This document shows, one piece after another, positions 10,667-23,154 of a stretch of DNA of 64,000 bases. The number at the start of each line of letters is the position of its first letter. Position 1 is the stretch's first letter. This DNA comes from Phaseolus vulgaris (Eukaryota; Streptophyta; Magnoliopsida; Fabales; Fabaceae). Below the pieces are notes generated by a model, which worked only from the letters and a program-made list of their open reading frames with translations, was not told the origin of the DNA and searched no databases. The DNA lies in assembly GCF_000499845.2 (NCBI RefSeq), contig NC_023756.2:34922773-34986772 (forward strand), written 5' to 3'. The position numbers and the translations under genes were made by a program.

Positions 10667-12660
10667 GACTTCAGGGTTTCCTACTTTACCGACCTTTGAT
10701 GCCTTCCTTTCCCCGAGCTTGCCAACTTGGGCAACAAGTCTACCTGAGAATTTTGTTCTTTGGGAACATGAGAAGGTCAAAAGTGGAGAAAGTTGTTCTT
10801 AAGATCTTTACATACTTGAGGTACGAGGCTAGATGTGGGTCCTTAGCCTGATACTCACTAGTGACCTTTTCTATTACGAGTAGTGAGTCACTTTTCGCCA
10901 ATAAGCGTTGAGCTTCCAATTCCTTTGCCCACAACATTCCTGCTATCAGAGCTTCATATTCAACTTGGTTATTACTTGTCTTAAACGCAAACCTGAGAGC
11001 CTGCTCGATCAAAACTCCATTTGGTCCTTGTAGAATGACCCCAGCTCCACTCCCTTGCAGGTTGGAGGACCCATCAACAGAGAGGACCCATTGGACTTCA
11101 TTTGGGTCGGAATGACCTCATTTGGTTCAAAGTCTTTGAGTGAGAGTTCTATCATGAAGTCTGCACATACCTGGCCTTTAATTGGTGTTTGCGGCTCATA
11201 GTGTATGTCGAATTCAGATAATTCGATCGCCCATCGCACCATCCATCCTGCAATGTCGTGCTTTTGGAGGACCATCCAAATGGGTAGGTCGATCATTACA
11301 ATCACGGTGAAACTTTGGAAATAATGGCGAAGCCGTTGAGCCGTGAATACCACTGCTAGAGCCTCTTTTTTAATAGCTTGATACCGAACTTCTGCCCCTT
11401 GTAATACTTTTCTTATGAAGTTAATCAGCCTCTGCATCTTCCCCTGCTCCTGCAAGATGACCGAGGTGATGGTTCGATTTGTCACCAAAAGTACAGACGA
11501 ATAGGGATTTCCGGAGTTGGCTTGCCGAGACCTGGAGGATTAGCCAAGTATTCTTTTAACATGGCGAAAGCCTTTTCAGATTAGTCCATGCGAAACGATC
11601 GTTCTTCTTGAGGCACTAGAAATAGGGATATCCCTTATCGCCACTGGCTGATAGAAAACGTGATAAGGTGGCCATGCGTCCGGTTAGTTGTTGCACTTCC
11701 TTAACATTGACTAGGCTTCTCATTCTTACGATCACTGCGCATTTATCAAGGTTTGCTTCTATCCCTCTTTCGATTAGTAGGAAACCCATAAATTTTCCTG
11801 CTTGAACTCCAAACACACATTTATCAAGGTTGAGCTTTAAATTGTACCTTGCTATTCTGGTGAACAGCTCCTCCAGGTCGGTGACGTGTTGGTCTGCCTT
11901 TTCCTAGGTGACGACCATGTCGTCTACGTATGCCTGGATGTTTCGTCCCAGCATTGGTGAAAGGATTCAGTCCATGAGTCTCTGGTAAGTCACCTCAGCA
12001 TTTTTCAGGCCAAAAGGCATGACTTTGTGACAATAATTGGCGACTTCAGCCATAATAGTTGTCTTACTCTCGTCCTTTGGGTGCATGCGAATCTGATTGT
12101 ACCCAGAAAATGCATCTAGAAAACTTAAGAAACAACAACGGAGGCACCATCCACTAGGGAGTCTATGTTCGGTAGAGGGTAAGAGTCTTGGTACATGCTT
12201 TATATAAATTGGTAAACTCGACGCAAATCCTCCAGTTTCCATTTGCCTTCTTTACCATGACCACATTTGCTAACCACTCAGGGTATTGGATTCCCTTATA
12301 TGGCTAACAATATGGAGTTTCTAAGTTTCTTCTCGGATGGCGAGACGTTTTTCTTCGTTGAATTTTCTTCGTTTTTGAACCACGGGTCTAACTTTCTCAT
12401 CCATGGTAAGTCGATGGCATAGAAAGTCTGGGTCTATCCCAGGCATGTCAGCGGACGACCATGAAAAGGCGCTCATATTCTTTGAGATGACCTCGACTAT
12501 TTTATCCTCCAACTTCTTGCAAAGTGAGGCATCGAGCTTGAATCTCTTACCCTTTATTTCCAATTCCCAAACCACTCTAGCGGGTCCAAGTCGCCTCTCG
12601 TTGTTGAGGTTTGCCTCGACTATCCACTCTAGTTCTTCGAGCTGGATAGTAATTGCGTAG
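10667..12660 (-). pseudogene. gypsy-2 pol remnant: RT, RNase H, archaeal-type RNase H
   Basis: Broken minus-strand readings: the RT linker with SSADMPGIDPDFLCH (12321-12575), RT pieces with FLDAFSGYNQI and VMPFGLKNA (11967-12242), the RT/RNase H connection with LTGRMATLSRF (11616-11816), the first RNase H (11009-11488) and the second RNase H with VEYEALIAG and KSDSLLV (10740-11012). Multiple frame changes separate the pieces. It is fully homologous to gypsy-1 pol. Confidence 0.87.
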
Positions 12661-13500
12661 GTCCCCCCTGCGATTTTTCAGACTACTCTCGTAACACTTT
12701 CGTGCCATCTTTTAGTCAGCTTTTATCGTGATTACTCTTCCTTTAGACGAGGACAACTTCATCTTCATGTGGGTGGTTGAGGCCACCGTGCCCAACCTAT
12801 TCAAGGAAGGTCGGCCCAAAAGCAGGTTGTACGCGAAAGGTGTATTGACGACGATGTATTTTACCTGATCATCCTGGCTGCACTTTCATCAAAGAAGGTC
12901 GTCCTCAGCTCGACATACCTTCATACTTCCATTTGGTCACCAGCAAAACCGACTAAACAACAATCATAAGGTCTCAACTCATCAGGGGATATTTGCAAAT
13001 TGGTAAATGTTCCCCAAAACATCATGTCAATCGAGTTCCCTTGATCAATCATGACCTTGTGCACTTTTCGTCCTACAATGATAACTGATATAACCACGGG
13101 ATCATCCTTGTGGGGAAACACATCTTCCAAGTCAGAATTTGTGAAACAAAGAGAGAGATCGGTGGACTGGTTGGACCTCCCGGTATCTAGGGATATCACT
13201 GCTCGGGCGTATCGCTTGCAGCTAGACGTTGAGCTTCCCCCTCTAGAGAATCCCCTTGCAGTGGTGTTCAGGTCTCCAAGGATTGGTGTTTCATGCGTTT
13301 GCTCTCGGGATGTGGTGTCCCCTTTGAGCTCCTCTTGGGCGACCTCGAGCTATTATGTCAAAAACTCTTCTTTGACTAGATTCACCACTTCATAACTTAG
13401 GGCGATGCATCGTTCGACACTGTGCCCATAAACTCTGTGAAAGTCACGCCAAGTATCTCTCCGCAACCCCAAAAACCAATTTGTCTTTTGTGGGAACTTT
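12661..13500 (-). pseudogene. gypsy-2 protease remnant
   Basis: A clear protease motif, VHKVMIDQGNSIDMMFW, lies at 12921-13199 on the minus strand, equivalent to DQGSSADVMFW in gypsy-1. Flanking sequence is degenerate, with several frames involved. Confidence 0.8.
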
Positions 13501-13503
13501 AAT

Positions 13504-14514
13504 CTATCCACAACCCCGACCATGCCTATTAGTTCTTTGCATCCTTGGCTTGTGTTTTAGGCTCATCTGTTCTCTTCCCTGTGGATATTTCATTGCTTCT
13601 GGCGAAATGATCTCGACAATTCTTCTTCTACCTGGGTTGTTTTGACCGTGAGCTATCATTTTTTCTAAGCACGACCTCCTCAGCCTCAATATGGGCTTGC
13701 TGTCATACCTTTAATGAAATCAACGACCACCATCTCTTCATCCTGAGTTTGAAGTCTTACGGAGACTGCACAGAAACGTTTTAAGTATTCTTTGAGTAAT
13801 TCCCCTTCCCTCTGTTTGACATGAAACATCATGTAATCGTGGGGGTTGACTTTATTAGTCGAGAACTGCTCCTTAAATATTATGGAGAATTGAAGGAAAG
13901 AGGTGATATGGCCATCCGGGATTCTAGTATACCATTGCAGAGTTTTTCCTGTGAACGTGTCCATAACATCTGACATCAAACTGCATCCGACCCTCCAAAG
14001 ATGATCATTTGGGCCATGAACGTCTTTGAACGATTCTCGGCGTCCTCCACACCAGAAAAAAGGGCGACCTTAGGCGTGATATAGTGGGCGGTATGGGTTC
14101 TTCCATGATTTGCTGAGAAAACAGTTTGGGGTCATCTCTTGATGACAAGTTTGGGGAACGTTCTCGGGTAGGGTGTCGGCCATGACGATGCATGTTTCTC
14201 CGTAGTTCCTCGTTGGCCCTATGCAAGTCCTCGTTGGCTTGTGCATGCTCTTTCATAGTTCTTTGGGAGGCCTCAATCTCTGCTTTAAGGCGTGCCTGAT
14301 TTAGCCGTGTTTCCTCACGAAAGCGTTCTTGGTCAGACCAGGCTTTTGCTCGTAGCCGTTCTTGCTCGGCCTTAGCTTATTCCCGAATTCGCTCTTGTTC
14401 ATGTCGGTATTCTTCATTTGCCTCCCAGAGAGCTCTCATGGTCTCCATAATTTGTTGCAGGGATGGGGTCTCGCTTCCTTCAGATCCTTGCATTCCTTGT
14501 CTCGTATTTCTCAT
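13504..14514 (-). pseudogene. gypsy-2 Gag remnant
   Basis: It starts with an ATG at 14512-14514 (MRNTRQGMQGS) and soon meets a stop. A charged, coiled segment follows (KEHAQANEDLHRANEELRRN, 14005-14256). The gag core is at 13686-13979 (TLQWYTRIPDGHI, YLKRFCAVSVRLQ). A basic tail occupies 13504-13689. The order matches gypsy-1 Gag, with several frameshifts. Confidence 0.83.
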
Positions 14515-14559
14515 CACGTCGGATTAATCAGTTGTAAACATAGGTGGGGTTAGTTTTTA

Positions 14560-14583
14560 CCGGGCCCCACAGTGGGTGCCAAA
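14560..14583 (-). other. gypsy-2 primer-binding site
   Basis: The minus strand reads TTTGGCACCCACTGTGGGG immediately after the LTR end, matching the position and most bases of the gypsy-1 motif. Confidence 0.7.
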
Positions 14584-15163
14584 TGTTCTCGTTGGCTGAC
14601 TTAGATCGGACCTGGGTAGTGGGCTCCGAGTTGACTTGTCTTTAGTTGAACGTTGTGGCTCTGAGATGCTAAAAATTCGGATAGGGGAGTTCCACCTGTT
14701 GACAAGACTCCAACGATCAAGCCAGTGAGAGCATTAAAGTATAAATATCTGAATAAAATATTTGTATCAGTGTAGTATCACCAGTAAAACTACCTCTGCT
14801 CAGGGTCTCAAGCCCTTTTTATAGTCTTCTTTGACTCCCGTTAGGAGTTTTCAAACAAAAAAGATATTATGTTAACATACGCCTTTATTCTACAGGTACA
14901 TTCAACATTATCTCTAACAGTTCTTATTTACATTAACAACTACAATAATATTCATGTTTAACTAAATAGGTTACCCTTTCGGTAATTGTTCCTTAATTAT
15001 CCTTTCAATATGTCTCCCAATTGTCTGGACAGACCTCTTGTAGCATTATTGGGCATATCACTTACCTGAGGTCGACTTAGGTACTTCTCCCAAGTGGGCC
15101 TAACCAAACGGGTTAGTGTACTCAAGTGCTTGGGTGCTGACCCGAGCACGTCTGACAGGTACA
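14584..15163 (-). repeat. gypsy-2 5' LTR
   Basis: About 580 bp. On the minus strand it begins TGTACCTGTC and ends GAGAACA. A TATA motif (CTATAAAAAGGG on the minus strand) lies at about 14813-14824. The start resembles that of the gypsy-1 LTR. The partner LTR lies outside the window. Confidence 0.75.
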
Positions 15164-15239
15164 AATACATATTATATCCTTCATATATACCACATATTCA
15201 TCTATTTGCAATCACAATCATTGGATTTCATTTCCATTC
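15164..15239. other. Short AT-rich flank of gypsy-2
   Basis: Sequence outside the gypsy-2 LTR and before the duplicated segment; no feature seen. Confidence 0.5.
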
Positions 15240-16928
15240 ACAGTACTTTGATTTCATTTCAATCATATTGACTACACATGGATCCATTTGCAATCATAGT
15301 ACCTTGATTTTCTTTCAATTCTAAATACTTTGATTTCATTTCAATCATATGAACTACACATGGATCCATCATCTTCTTGAAGACTCATTAAGTATACTCC
15401 TACCATAGAATAACTTTTGATCCAATACCTAAGACATAGATTCACACACAAATCTAAGAGAAAGAATTACGATAATTTCAATCATCTAATATCGTGTGAC
15501 TACAAGCAGTCACGGTGTGTATGAACTCCCTCCTCAGTTTCTCATCATCTGGTACCTTAGTCTGTGTGACTTAGATCATTAGTGAAGTTGAGGATATATT
15601 AAACATAGGCTTTTCATACTTAATATACCACCAAACTCCCAAATGTATGACATCAATTTCATACAATTTTCATCATTTGCATACAATTCATATAATTCAA
15701 TCACATAACATTCAAGAACCATTCCAATGTAAAAAAATACAGCATATAACTACCAAACTATCAAAATCTAATATTTTTACATGTTGACACAACATATAAT
15801 CAAACAATTTCATCAAATAACATCGCTACAAGAGAAATTGAAATTTGGAACCACATCCCCTCCAAATCCAAATTTTCTAGCCTAGGGTACTATTGAAATG
15901 TAAAGTTAGCTTCCCTTACCTGAATTTCCTTATTGCAATGGAAATTCCAGCTTAGGGAAATCACTTGAAAATTTGGAGATCTAAAGCAAGTTATCCAAAT
16001 GTCACCAAATTTCAATATATGATAAAATAAGCCAAGAGGATCACTCAACTACTCTCACTAAGATTGATTACCAAATCCTAAGAAAAAAAGAAGAATAAGA
16101 TATCTTTAGAGTAAAAAAAGAAATTATTTTGTTTAAAATTTTGATCGAATAAGAATGATCCCTGACTCCTCAGCTACTGCAAGGAGTGATTCAATTCTAA
16201 AATAGATGGGGTACGATGAAGAAAATATAGAAAAAAAGGAAGAGTGGAGATATAGAGAAAGAGAGCGAATAAGACAAAAAGGGTGGGACGAGAATTTTCC
16301 TTTTGCGAAAGTTACAATTAGTATATATTTTAATTTTATATATATTATTTTTTTAATTTTGTTATACAATTCAAAATTCGAAGGGATTTAATATTATAAA
16401 TTAAAATATCAAAATTTTCATTACATGTGAAACTCGAATATAATAAAATTTATAGAAATAAAATCAATATAAAAGTATTTTAAACTATATATAAATAAAT
16501 TTAAGTGAATAAAAATCATTAAAATGAAATTTTAATACTAGTCATTAGGTTACTTCTTTTAAATAATATAACTTATTCAAATTAAAAAAATCATATACAA
16601 CCTTTTAAACACAAATCAAAATATATAAAAACTTATAAAAATTTAATTGTTTCAATATATTTAAAAAGTTATATTTACACAATTTAAAAGTTAAAAATAT
16701 ACATACATCAATTACTTTATTAGTTATAATATAGTTTATTAACTAAAATGTAGCCTCTATTAGTTTTTCCAAATAAATATTAAATACTATTTATGAGCAG
16801 TTTCGGGAAACCTTCGTTAAGTAATTAATGATTTTGTAAGAATTATGTGAAAACTAGTATTAAAAGAGGTTCCTTCGTGCCTTTCTGAAACACACTGCCA
16901 TAGATTTGAAAACAACATAGATCTGTAA
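15240..16928. repeat. Segmental duplication, left copy, part 1
   Basis: It matches 28945-30010 in the same orientation with much divergence. Shared blocks include TTCAATCATATTGACTACAC, CTCATTAAGTAT and ATTGTGTGACTACAAGC-like text, and AATTGAAATTTGG. The left copy has about 450 bp (roughly 16240-16690) of AT-rich sequence not seen in the right copy. No coding potential was recognised. Confidence 0.72.
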
Positions 16929-18835
16929 TGCTTTGTTTGGATTAAGGAGTGGAAAGTTGAGGGTGTGAAAGAGTGGGAGTGTGAGAATTTGAGTAGAAAG
17001 TGTGAAGAAAATTGAATGTGTTTGGATTGGGGTATGTTAAAGTGGATATATGAAGAAAATTTATTAAAATACGTGAGTGATGTGATGGTTGTAAGAGTAT
17101 TTTAAATTATTTTTCATGGTGCAAATTATAAGACTACAAATTTACCCTTATATATAAAAAAATATAAATATAAAATATTAATTAATTTAAAGCAGTTTTT
17201 AATTAATTAAAATAATTTGTATTATATTATGTTATATATATCAAGTATATAATTTTATTCATATAAAAATAGTAATATTAATGATGATTTTCATTATTAT
17301 TATTATTATAAAAAAGTTAATATATTTTAAAAAGTAATTGAGTATTTAAAATTTGGGTAAGAAAATTTGTGTGTATCTTTAAAATTTAACAATATTATGA
17401 TATATGAAAAGAATGTTAAATAATAATCAGTAACAAGAAAACCTAAATATTAAATAACAATTTTAATAATGTTCAACATGAAAAATGACCTATATAAAAA
17501 AAGTGAAATGTTTATGACAACAAATATTTATAATTTTTAAATTTGAATCATTAAAATGGATAAAATATAATTACATAAATATTTTTAATTTTAATCAATA
17601 TCTCAATTCAATAGTGTAATATAAAAAATTAATTATTCTAAAATTTCAATATTAAAATATATACTCATTAATAAAAAAAAATTAATAATTAAATTAATAA
17701 AATAATTATATTATTATTTAATTTATAGAATTTAAGTATTTAAATTCTCATTAATAAAATCAAATATGAATTATTATAATATATCAATTGAATTCCGTTA
17801 TTTATATTTTTAAAATTTAAATATTTAAATGAATTTTGTATTCTCATTAATAAATCAAAGTTTATATTATTATAATATATAATTAAATTCTATTATTTAT
17901 AATTTTAGAATTTAAATATTTAAATGGATTTTCTATTCTTATTAATAAATCTAGATTACTAGAATATATAATTGAATTTTGTATAATATAATATAAATAA
18001 AATTACTAAAATAATAGCCTATAATTTCAAATAATGTATTTTATTAATTTTGAATATTTTTTTAATATTTCTAAAAATAAATACAAACAAAATATTAAAT
18101 TAGAACAAAAAAAAACACATGAAAAATCAAAGGAAAAATCATAAAAAATAAAATTTGGAAAATTGGAAAAAAAAAATAAACATAACTGATTATACTTTGC
18201 CTTAAAAAAACAACATAATCGATTACCCACTGTTTTTAGGAACCTAATCGATTATGTCTTCCATTAAAAAAAAGAGCCTAATCGATTATGTTGAATAGTC
18301 CGTTATGTCTATTTTATGTTGTATGCTTAATCGATTATCAACTATTTTTTAGGACATAATCGATTAAGTCCTATATGTTTTTTCATGCATAATTGATTAA
18401 GCATTGTGAAAAATCTTAAAATTATTATTTATAAATTAATCTAAAATATTATTATTATTATTTTAATATTTATATTATTAATAATAATACTTTTATTATT
18501 ATTTATTATCATTACTTTTAAATATTTTTGGAATAAAATATATTTAATATTTTTTATGTTTTATTATATGTGCAGTATAGTTTAAAAAAATGTGGAATGT
18601 GAATAATTTATAGTAAATATTGTGAATAGAAATGAAGGTATATAAGTTATTTTATATATTTGTGTATGACTTTCTCTCTTCTCCTCCTCATTTCTGTGCA
18701 ACTTTGAGAAGAAGCTTTCAACCCCCTCTCCTGCATTTCCTCGCTCTCCCACCCCCTTTCATCTGTTCATCCAAACCGGAGGTGCACCCTCACTTCTCTC
18801 TGCAGGAACAGTACACCCCTGATCCAAACAAGTAC
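16929..18835. mobile_element. PIF/Harbinger-like non-autonomous DNA transposon (1.9 kb)
   Basis: The insert is flanked by TAA on both sides (16926-16928 and 18836-18838). Ends share an imperfect inverted repeat: CTTTGTTTGGATTAAGG at the left and, on the other strand, CTTGTTTGGATCAGGG at the right. TTTGGAT recurs near both ends (about 17022 and 18771). The duplicated segment at 28945-30270 has the same flanks with a single TAA (about 30030), so it is a paralogous empty site. No transposase is visible; the inside is very AT-rich with a TAATCGATTA array. A three-base TAA duplication and a TTTGTTTGG-type terminus fit PIF/Harbinger. Confidence 0.75.
18216..18399. repeat. TAATCGATTA palindrome array
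   Basis: Exact TAATCGATTA at 18216, 18245, 18279, 18328 and 18357, plus a near copy TAATTGATTA at 18390 and a decayed one near 18183. Spacing is irregular (29-49 bp), so it is not a simple tandem repeat. Confidence 0.85.
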
Positions 18836-19065
18836 TAAGTATAGTCAGATCATGAAAAGTGAGAGTCCCAACAAAAAATTGTGTGGAACTATCTGTGAAT
18901 ACTTATTACATTCGTAAAGGTATGTGTTTATTTATTCATGTTTTTTTAAATTTTTGAGTCCTTATTCTGGAAGAATCTAAGATTAGAATCTTCTTCTCTT
19001 TATACTTTTTTGCTTTTATCTTTTGGTAAATTTTCTTTTTTTACTAGTTAGATATATGTGTTTTC
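18836..19065. repeat. Segmental duplication, left copy, part 2
   Basis: Continues the match to about 30040-30270 right after the DNA-element insertion. Both copies share AGTCAGATC, GAATACTTATTACATT and a splice-donor-like AAG|GTATGTGTTTATTTAT, then CTTTTATCTTTTGGTAAA. This suggests a duplicated gene fragment (exon end plus intron), but no protein is identifiable here. Confidence 0.6.
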
Positions 19066-19494
19066 TCAATTTAATTTTCTATTAAGCTTGTTTTGAGTAA
19101 TAGTTTCTCTATTACTTTTTTAATAATTATTTATGATACTAAGTTTTTTCTGATCTAACGTAATTTTGATTTCATTTCAATTTTTTTAAAGATTTTTCAT
19201 TGAAAAAAAATCAATTCTATACTTTATTTGTTTATACTTAATTATGTTATTCCATTATATTATTATAAATTTAAGTTATAATAATCTTATTTTCACCCTT
19301 TAATTTCTAATTAAGTTAATTATTTTGAAAGAAATATAATTATAGGGATGTTCATAAAATCATATCAACCCTAACAATTCATTAAAAGTTCAAAATTGAA
19401 TTTTAATAATAATTTTGTTTAATCAAGTACTAGATGTTTGAAGATAGATTGAGTTTGCATGCAAGATGCACAATGTGAGACCAAAAGTGAAAAT
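19066..19494. other. AT-rich intergenic sequence
   Basis: No gene, repeat partner or regulatory motif recognised. Confidence 0.5.
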
Positions 19495-21042
19495 TGATGG
19501 GAAAAAACGAAAGCGGAAACATCACATATAATCACGAATCAACTGCAGAAAATAAACAACACAAAAAGATTTAACGTGGTTCGGTCGCCAACTGCAACCT
19601 ACATCCATACGAGAAACTATTAGGTTTTCATTTTGGTCCTGTTGCACACCAATTACAAGTACAATGATCTCTTTAAATAGAAATTATAAAGGAGACACAA
19701 TGATTAAGCCCATTCACTAAACTTGATGTCTAGTCAGCCCAACCCAATTGGTCCTGGCTTCATACCCACCAATCTCCCACTTGAAGCCACGGAATAATGT
19801 TCACCTGCACTTCAACTGTGTACATGCACTTCTGTAATCTGTTGATGGAACTCAATGTTCCACCTCTCGCTGCCACCAGCATTCTTAATCATTTTGAAGA
19901 CTTTGTTAAAACTCCTCTGAGTTTCAACAAATCACTCATGACTGAAACTGCCACTAACTTGTTCTCTATTCCTACCGATTCCCACTTACAGGAACTGTCG
20001 GATCCTGGAATTGCCTGAGAACAAACATACTCCATACTCAACAAGAAATTTTCTAGAGATGTTTCAACAGCTGGAATACTGTTTCTCCTAACCCACTGTC
20101 GTCTAGGAACCTCAGCTGAAGCACGACCCGTGCTCCCACTGCCATAAGTACCTCTTACTGGTCTACCCGAACCTTTCCATGCTCGTTCATCCTAAATTTC
20201 ACCTGTGGCTCCTTCTTCGGACATTCTCGCCAAAAATGAGATCATGAATCTTCTCAAAAGTGAATCCATCGGATCCCGCTGAACTGGTAACTGCTATAAT
20301 CGTTCTGGATCAACTGTCAGGCAAAGAGGATAACAGTACTACACCTCCGTGTCGTCTCTCTCGTTGCAAGCATCTACACCTATTTCCCGCGAAACGCGAT
20401 CCGCCGCTGTAGTGACGCACTCCGCCGCACTGCCTGGATACGACCCTACTACGATCAAGCTACCTGCACAACGTTGCGAGACGCCACCACTCCTGTCGCA
20501 ACCCACACCACTGCACGTCGCATCGCCTACTGCGCGCGCCTGCTGCGAGTCTTAGGTTTGGGCTGTCGCGAATCCTGGGTCGTCGTGAAACCCTAACTTT
20601 GGGACGCCTCTACAACCCCTACGAAACTCTAGCTTTGGGACGCTGCTGCCGCCTCTGCAAAATCCTAACATTGGGACGCTACTGCAGCCCCTGTGAAACC
20701 CTAGATTTGAGACGCTGTTGCAGCCGTAATTTTCACGTCTCGAGTCGATTAATTTCTACTGATTGAATCTCTAGTGTGTAAATGAACCAAGATTTGATAC
20801 CACATGATGGGAAAAAACACACACGAAAGAAACACACATAATCACGAATCAACTGCAGAAAATAAACAACACATGATTTAACGTGGTTCGGTCGCCAATT
20901 GCAAACTACATCCACACAGACAATTACAAGTACAATGACCTCTTTAAATAGAAATTATAAAGGGGACACAATGATTAAGTCCACTCACTAAACATGGTGT
21001 CTAGTCAGCCCAACCCAATTGGTTCTGACTTCATATCCAACA
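19495..21042 (-). mobile_element. TRIM-like short LTR retrotransposon
   Basis: Two direct repeats, 19495-19771 and 20805-21042, both starting TGATGGGAAAAAAC and ending CATA-CCA-CA, share most of their sequence (for example TTTAACGTGGTTCGGTCGCC). Just left of the right repeat the minus strand reads TGGTATCAAATCTTGG, an initiator-Met-type primer-binding site. Just right of the left repeat it reads AAGTGGGAGAT, a polypurine tract. The element is therefore minus-strand, 1.55 kb, with a 1.03-kb inside lacking any recognised domain. The flanking AAAAT-like duplications are imperfect. The right LTR lacks about 40 bp present in the left. Confidence 0.8.
20580..20730. repeat. Four-copy minisatellite inside the TRIM-like element
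   Basis: About 37-bp units, each with a version of GAAACCCTAACTTTGGGACGC followed by CTGC/CTAC-rich sequence, starting near 20583, 20619, 20656 and 20692. Confidence 0.75.
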
Positions 21043-21906
21043 AAAAATGAAGTCAATTTCCAATCATGAAGGATCAAGAGTTCAAAGATGCAACAACAAA
21101 ACTCAATAGTCCAAAAAGATGCAACAACAAAACTCACATACCTTAGTTAAGGTGATGCGAGTAATATAAAAAGGTTCTATAATATACCTCAAATACCTCA
21201 AAGTATAGTAGTGTTAAACATGAAATAGAAGATAATTATGTAATTATTTTCTATGTAATTGTTTAACCTTACTTTTACTTTGAGGTTTTTTTATAAAATA
21301 TATTATATAAGAATATAAATTTAGATATTTTAAAATGAGTATATATAATTAATTTTAAAATAGAAATATTTTTATATTTATAAAAAATATCATATTATTA
21401 TAGTTAGTAGTAAGGTTGACAAATTACAGGGGACGAATAACATATTCATTTGAATAACAAACATTTGGTTAGAAAATGGATTTGTTTTGAATTGGACAAC
21501 CTTGAAGTGGTTGTTCGTCTTGAAACCTTTGTCTCGAATCACTTTAAGTTTTTTAGCAAAAATTAAATAAAATTAAAAGGAACACTTTCTGGATGTTTCA
21601 ACCCTTATACAAAAGATAAAATCCTTGTAAAAAAAGTATATCAAGCCTCGAAATGATAAGGCTCAAAAAGACTACATAAAATCCAATCTATTGTTAACCA
21701 AGATACATGAATTTTGATTCTATGGACATATATGAACCTTTAGTATATATCTTATTTATAGTTTTGATAGTGAGATTCAAATTGTAATATGTTGTGGATA
21801 TATATTACCCTAAAGGTTAAAAGTGAATGGTTGAATATGTTTATTTTCAATTATTTATTTACTTGGATATAGAAAGCCTTATACGGGCTTTTGTTCATAT
21901 CTTTTG
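21043..21906. other. Intergenic AT-rich sequence
   Basis: A short local duplication, AAAGATGCAACAACAAAACTC, occurs twice near 21085-21140. Nothing else is recognised. Confidence 0.5.
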
Positions 21907-22941
21907 TGTTAGAATTGTAGGCCTTAAACAAGAGGGGGTTGAATTGTTTATGAAAGATTTTCGCAAACTTTGAAGGTATAGTGAAAGATAATGAGGAATC
22001 AATCAATTAGAAAACTGTTTTTAATTTATTGCAGAAAATCAACTAGTTGTTTTTGCGAATCAACTGGTTGTTTATACCAGTTATATTTAAAATACAACTA
22101 AAACAATTTTAAATGAGAGAAAGGATAGAGAAATTCACACAGGAAATTTATACTAGTTCACTCTTACCCAAAAGCTACATTCAGTCCTTAGCTAACCACT
22201 GAGAATTCACTACACAATCAAAACCTTGATTATAAACCACACACCAAAGTAGTGATCTTGAACCCTTCAAGAACACACTACCTTTGGCAAAACACCACAA
22301 ATTTATGAACACTCTCTGAATCTGTACACCAACAATCTTTACACCAATACAGAAATCAAAATGAAAGAGTTTAGAATATACCTTGGAATGATCACAAATC
22401 AAAATAAACTTGATACAGAATAACCTTATTCCATTCTTAGAAAGAATCCAAAGCTTGAAGAAATCTTTGAGAAATTGATTTGAAAGTGTTAATTCAAATT
22501 TATAACAACCTGGAGTGTATAACCAATCATTTATACTCCAAACAGTTGTTAAAAACATTTAATGCAAGAGCCAAAACAATTTTAAATCAATTAAAACAAA
22601 TTAAACAAAAATAAAAAATTATGTTAAGGATTTCAAAATATCAATCGGTTGAAAACACGAAATAACTGGTTGAATTGATTTGACAACAAAGTGAGTCAAA
22701 GTCAAACATTTTCAAAACCATCAAGTGTAAAACAACCGATTGAAACGCAATTTCAACAGGTTGATTTTTTACTTTCTTTAGAAAACATATCTTTTTCAAA
22801 AGAATTTGAATCAAACAACATTGGATCAAACTATGAGTGGATTAACAAATTCAAACTACCCAAAACACACCCAGAGACCCATCATCAAATTCTTCCAGCA
22901 ATCCACATAAATTTGGAGACATCAAAGCCTTATGTTCAACA
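21907..22941 (-). repeat. Solo LTR of a copia-2-related element
   Basis: Starts TGTTAGAATTGTAGGCC and ends ATGTTCAACA, like the copia-2 LTR (TGTTAGAATATATGGCC ... GGTTCAACA). It is flanked by perfect 5-bp duplications TTTTG at 21902-21906 and 22942-22946, with no internal region, so it is a solo LTR left by LTR-LTR recombination. Orientation is inferred from copia-2. It carries paired motifs at 22036-22072, 22640-22673 and 22728-22770. About 1035 bp. Confidence 0.9.
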
Positions 22942-23154
22942 TTTTGCCATGACAACAAATTTGTTCAAAGGTTCTATATTGTTACATGACATATTATTTT
23001 CTTGTATTAACCTTTTCCATATAAGGAAAAAGGAAAATTAATGTAAGATGTATTACTTTTGTGTAATGTGTTTGAATTTCATGAATAATGTGAATACTAA
23101 TGTCAATTATATCGTTTTTATCTATTTTTTTCAAGTCAAATTTTATTAACAACC
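22942..23154. other. Flank of the solo LTR
   Basis: AT-rich; no feature recognised. Confidence 0.4.

Larger units (their letters stand above)
10667..15163 (-). mobile_element. gypsy-2: decayed Tat-like Ty3/gypsy element
   Basis: Minus strand: LTR (14584-15163), primer-binding region, gag, protease, RT and dual RNase H remnants. The left side is cut by copia-1 at 10666/10667. It resembles gypsy-1 throughout but is more diverged and riddled with stops and shifts, consistent with being the oldest layer of the nest. Confidence 0.9.

Noticed and set aside
18216..18399. CRISPR-like array
   Set aside because: Repeats are only 10 bp, spacing is irregular, and the context is plant nuclear DNA inside a transposon.
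20349..20555. Coding region in the TRIM-like element
   Set aside because: Short, no domain, and in a minisatellite-bearing GC-rich insert.
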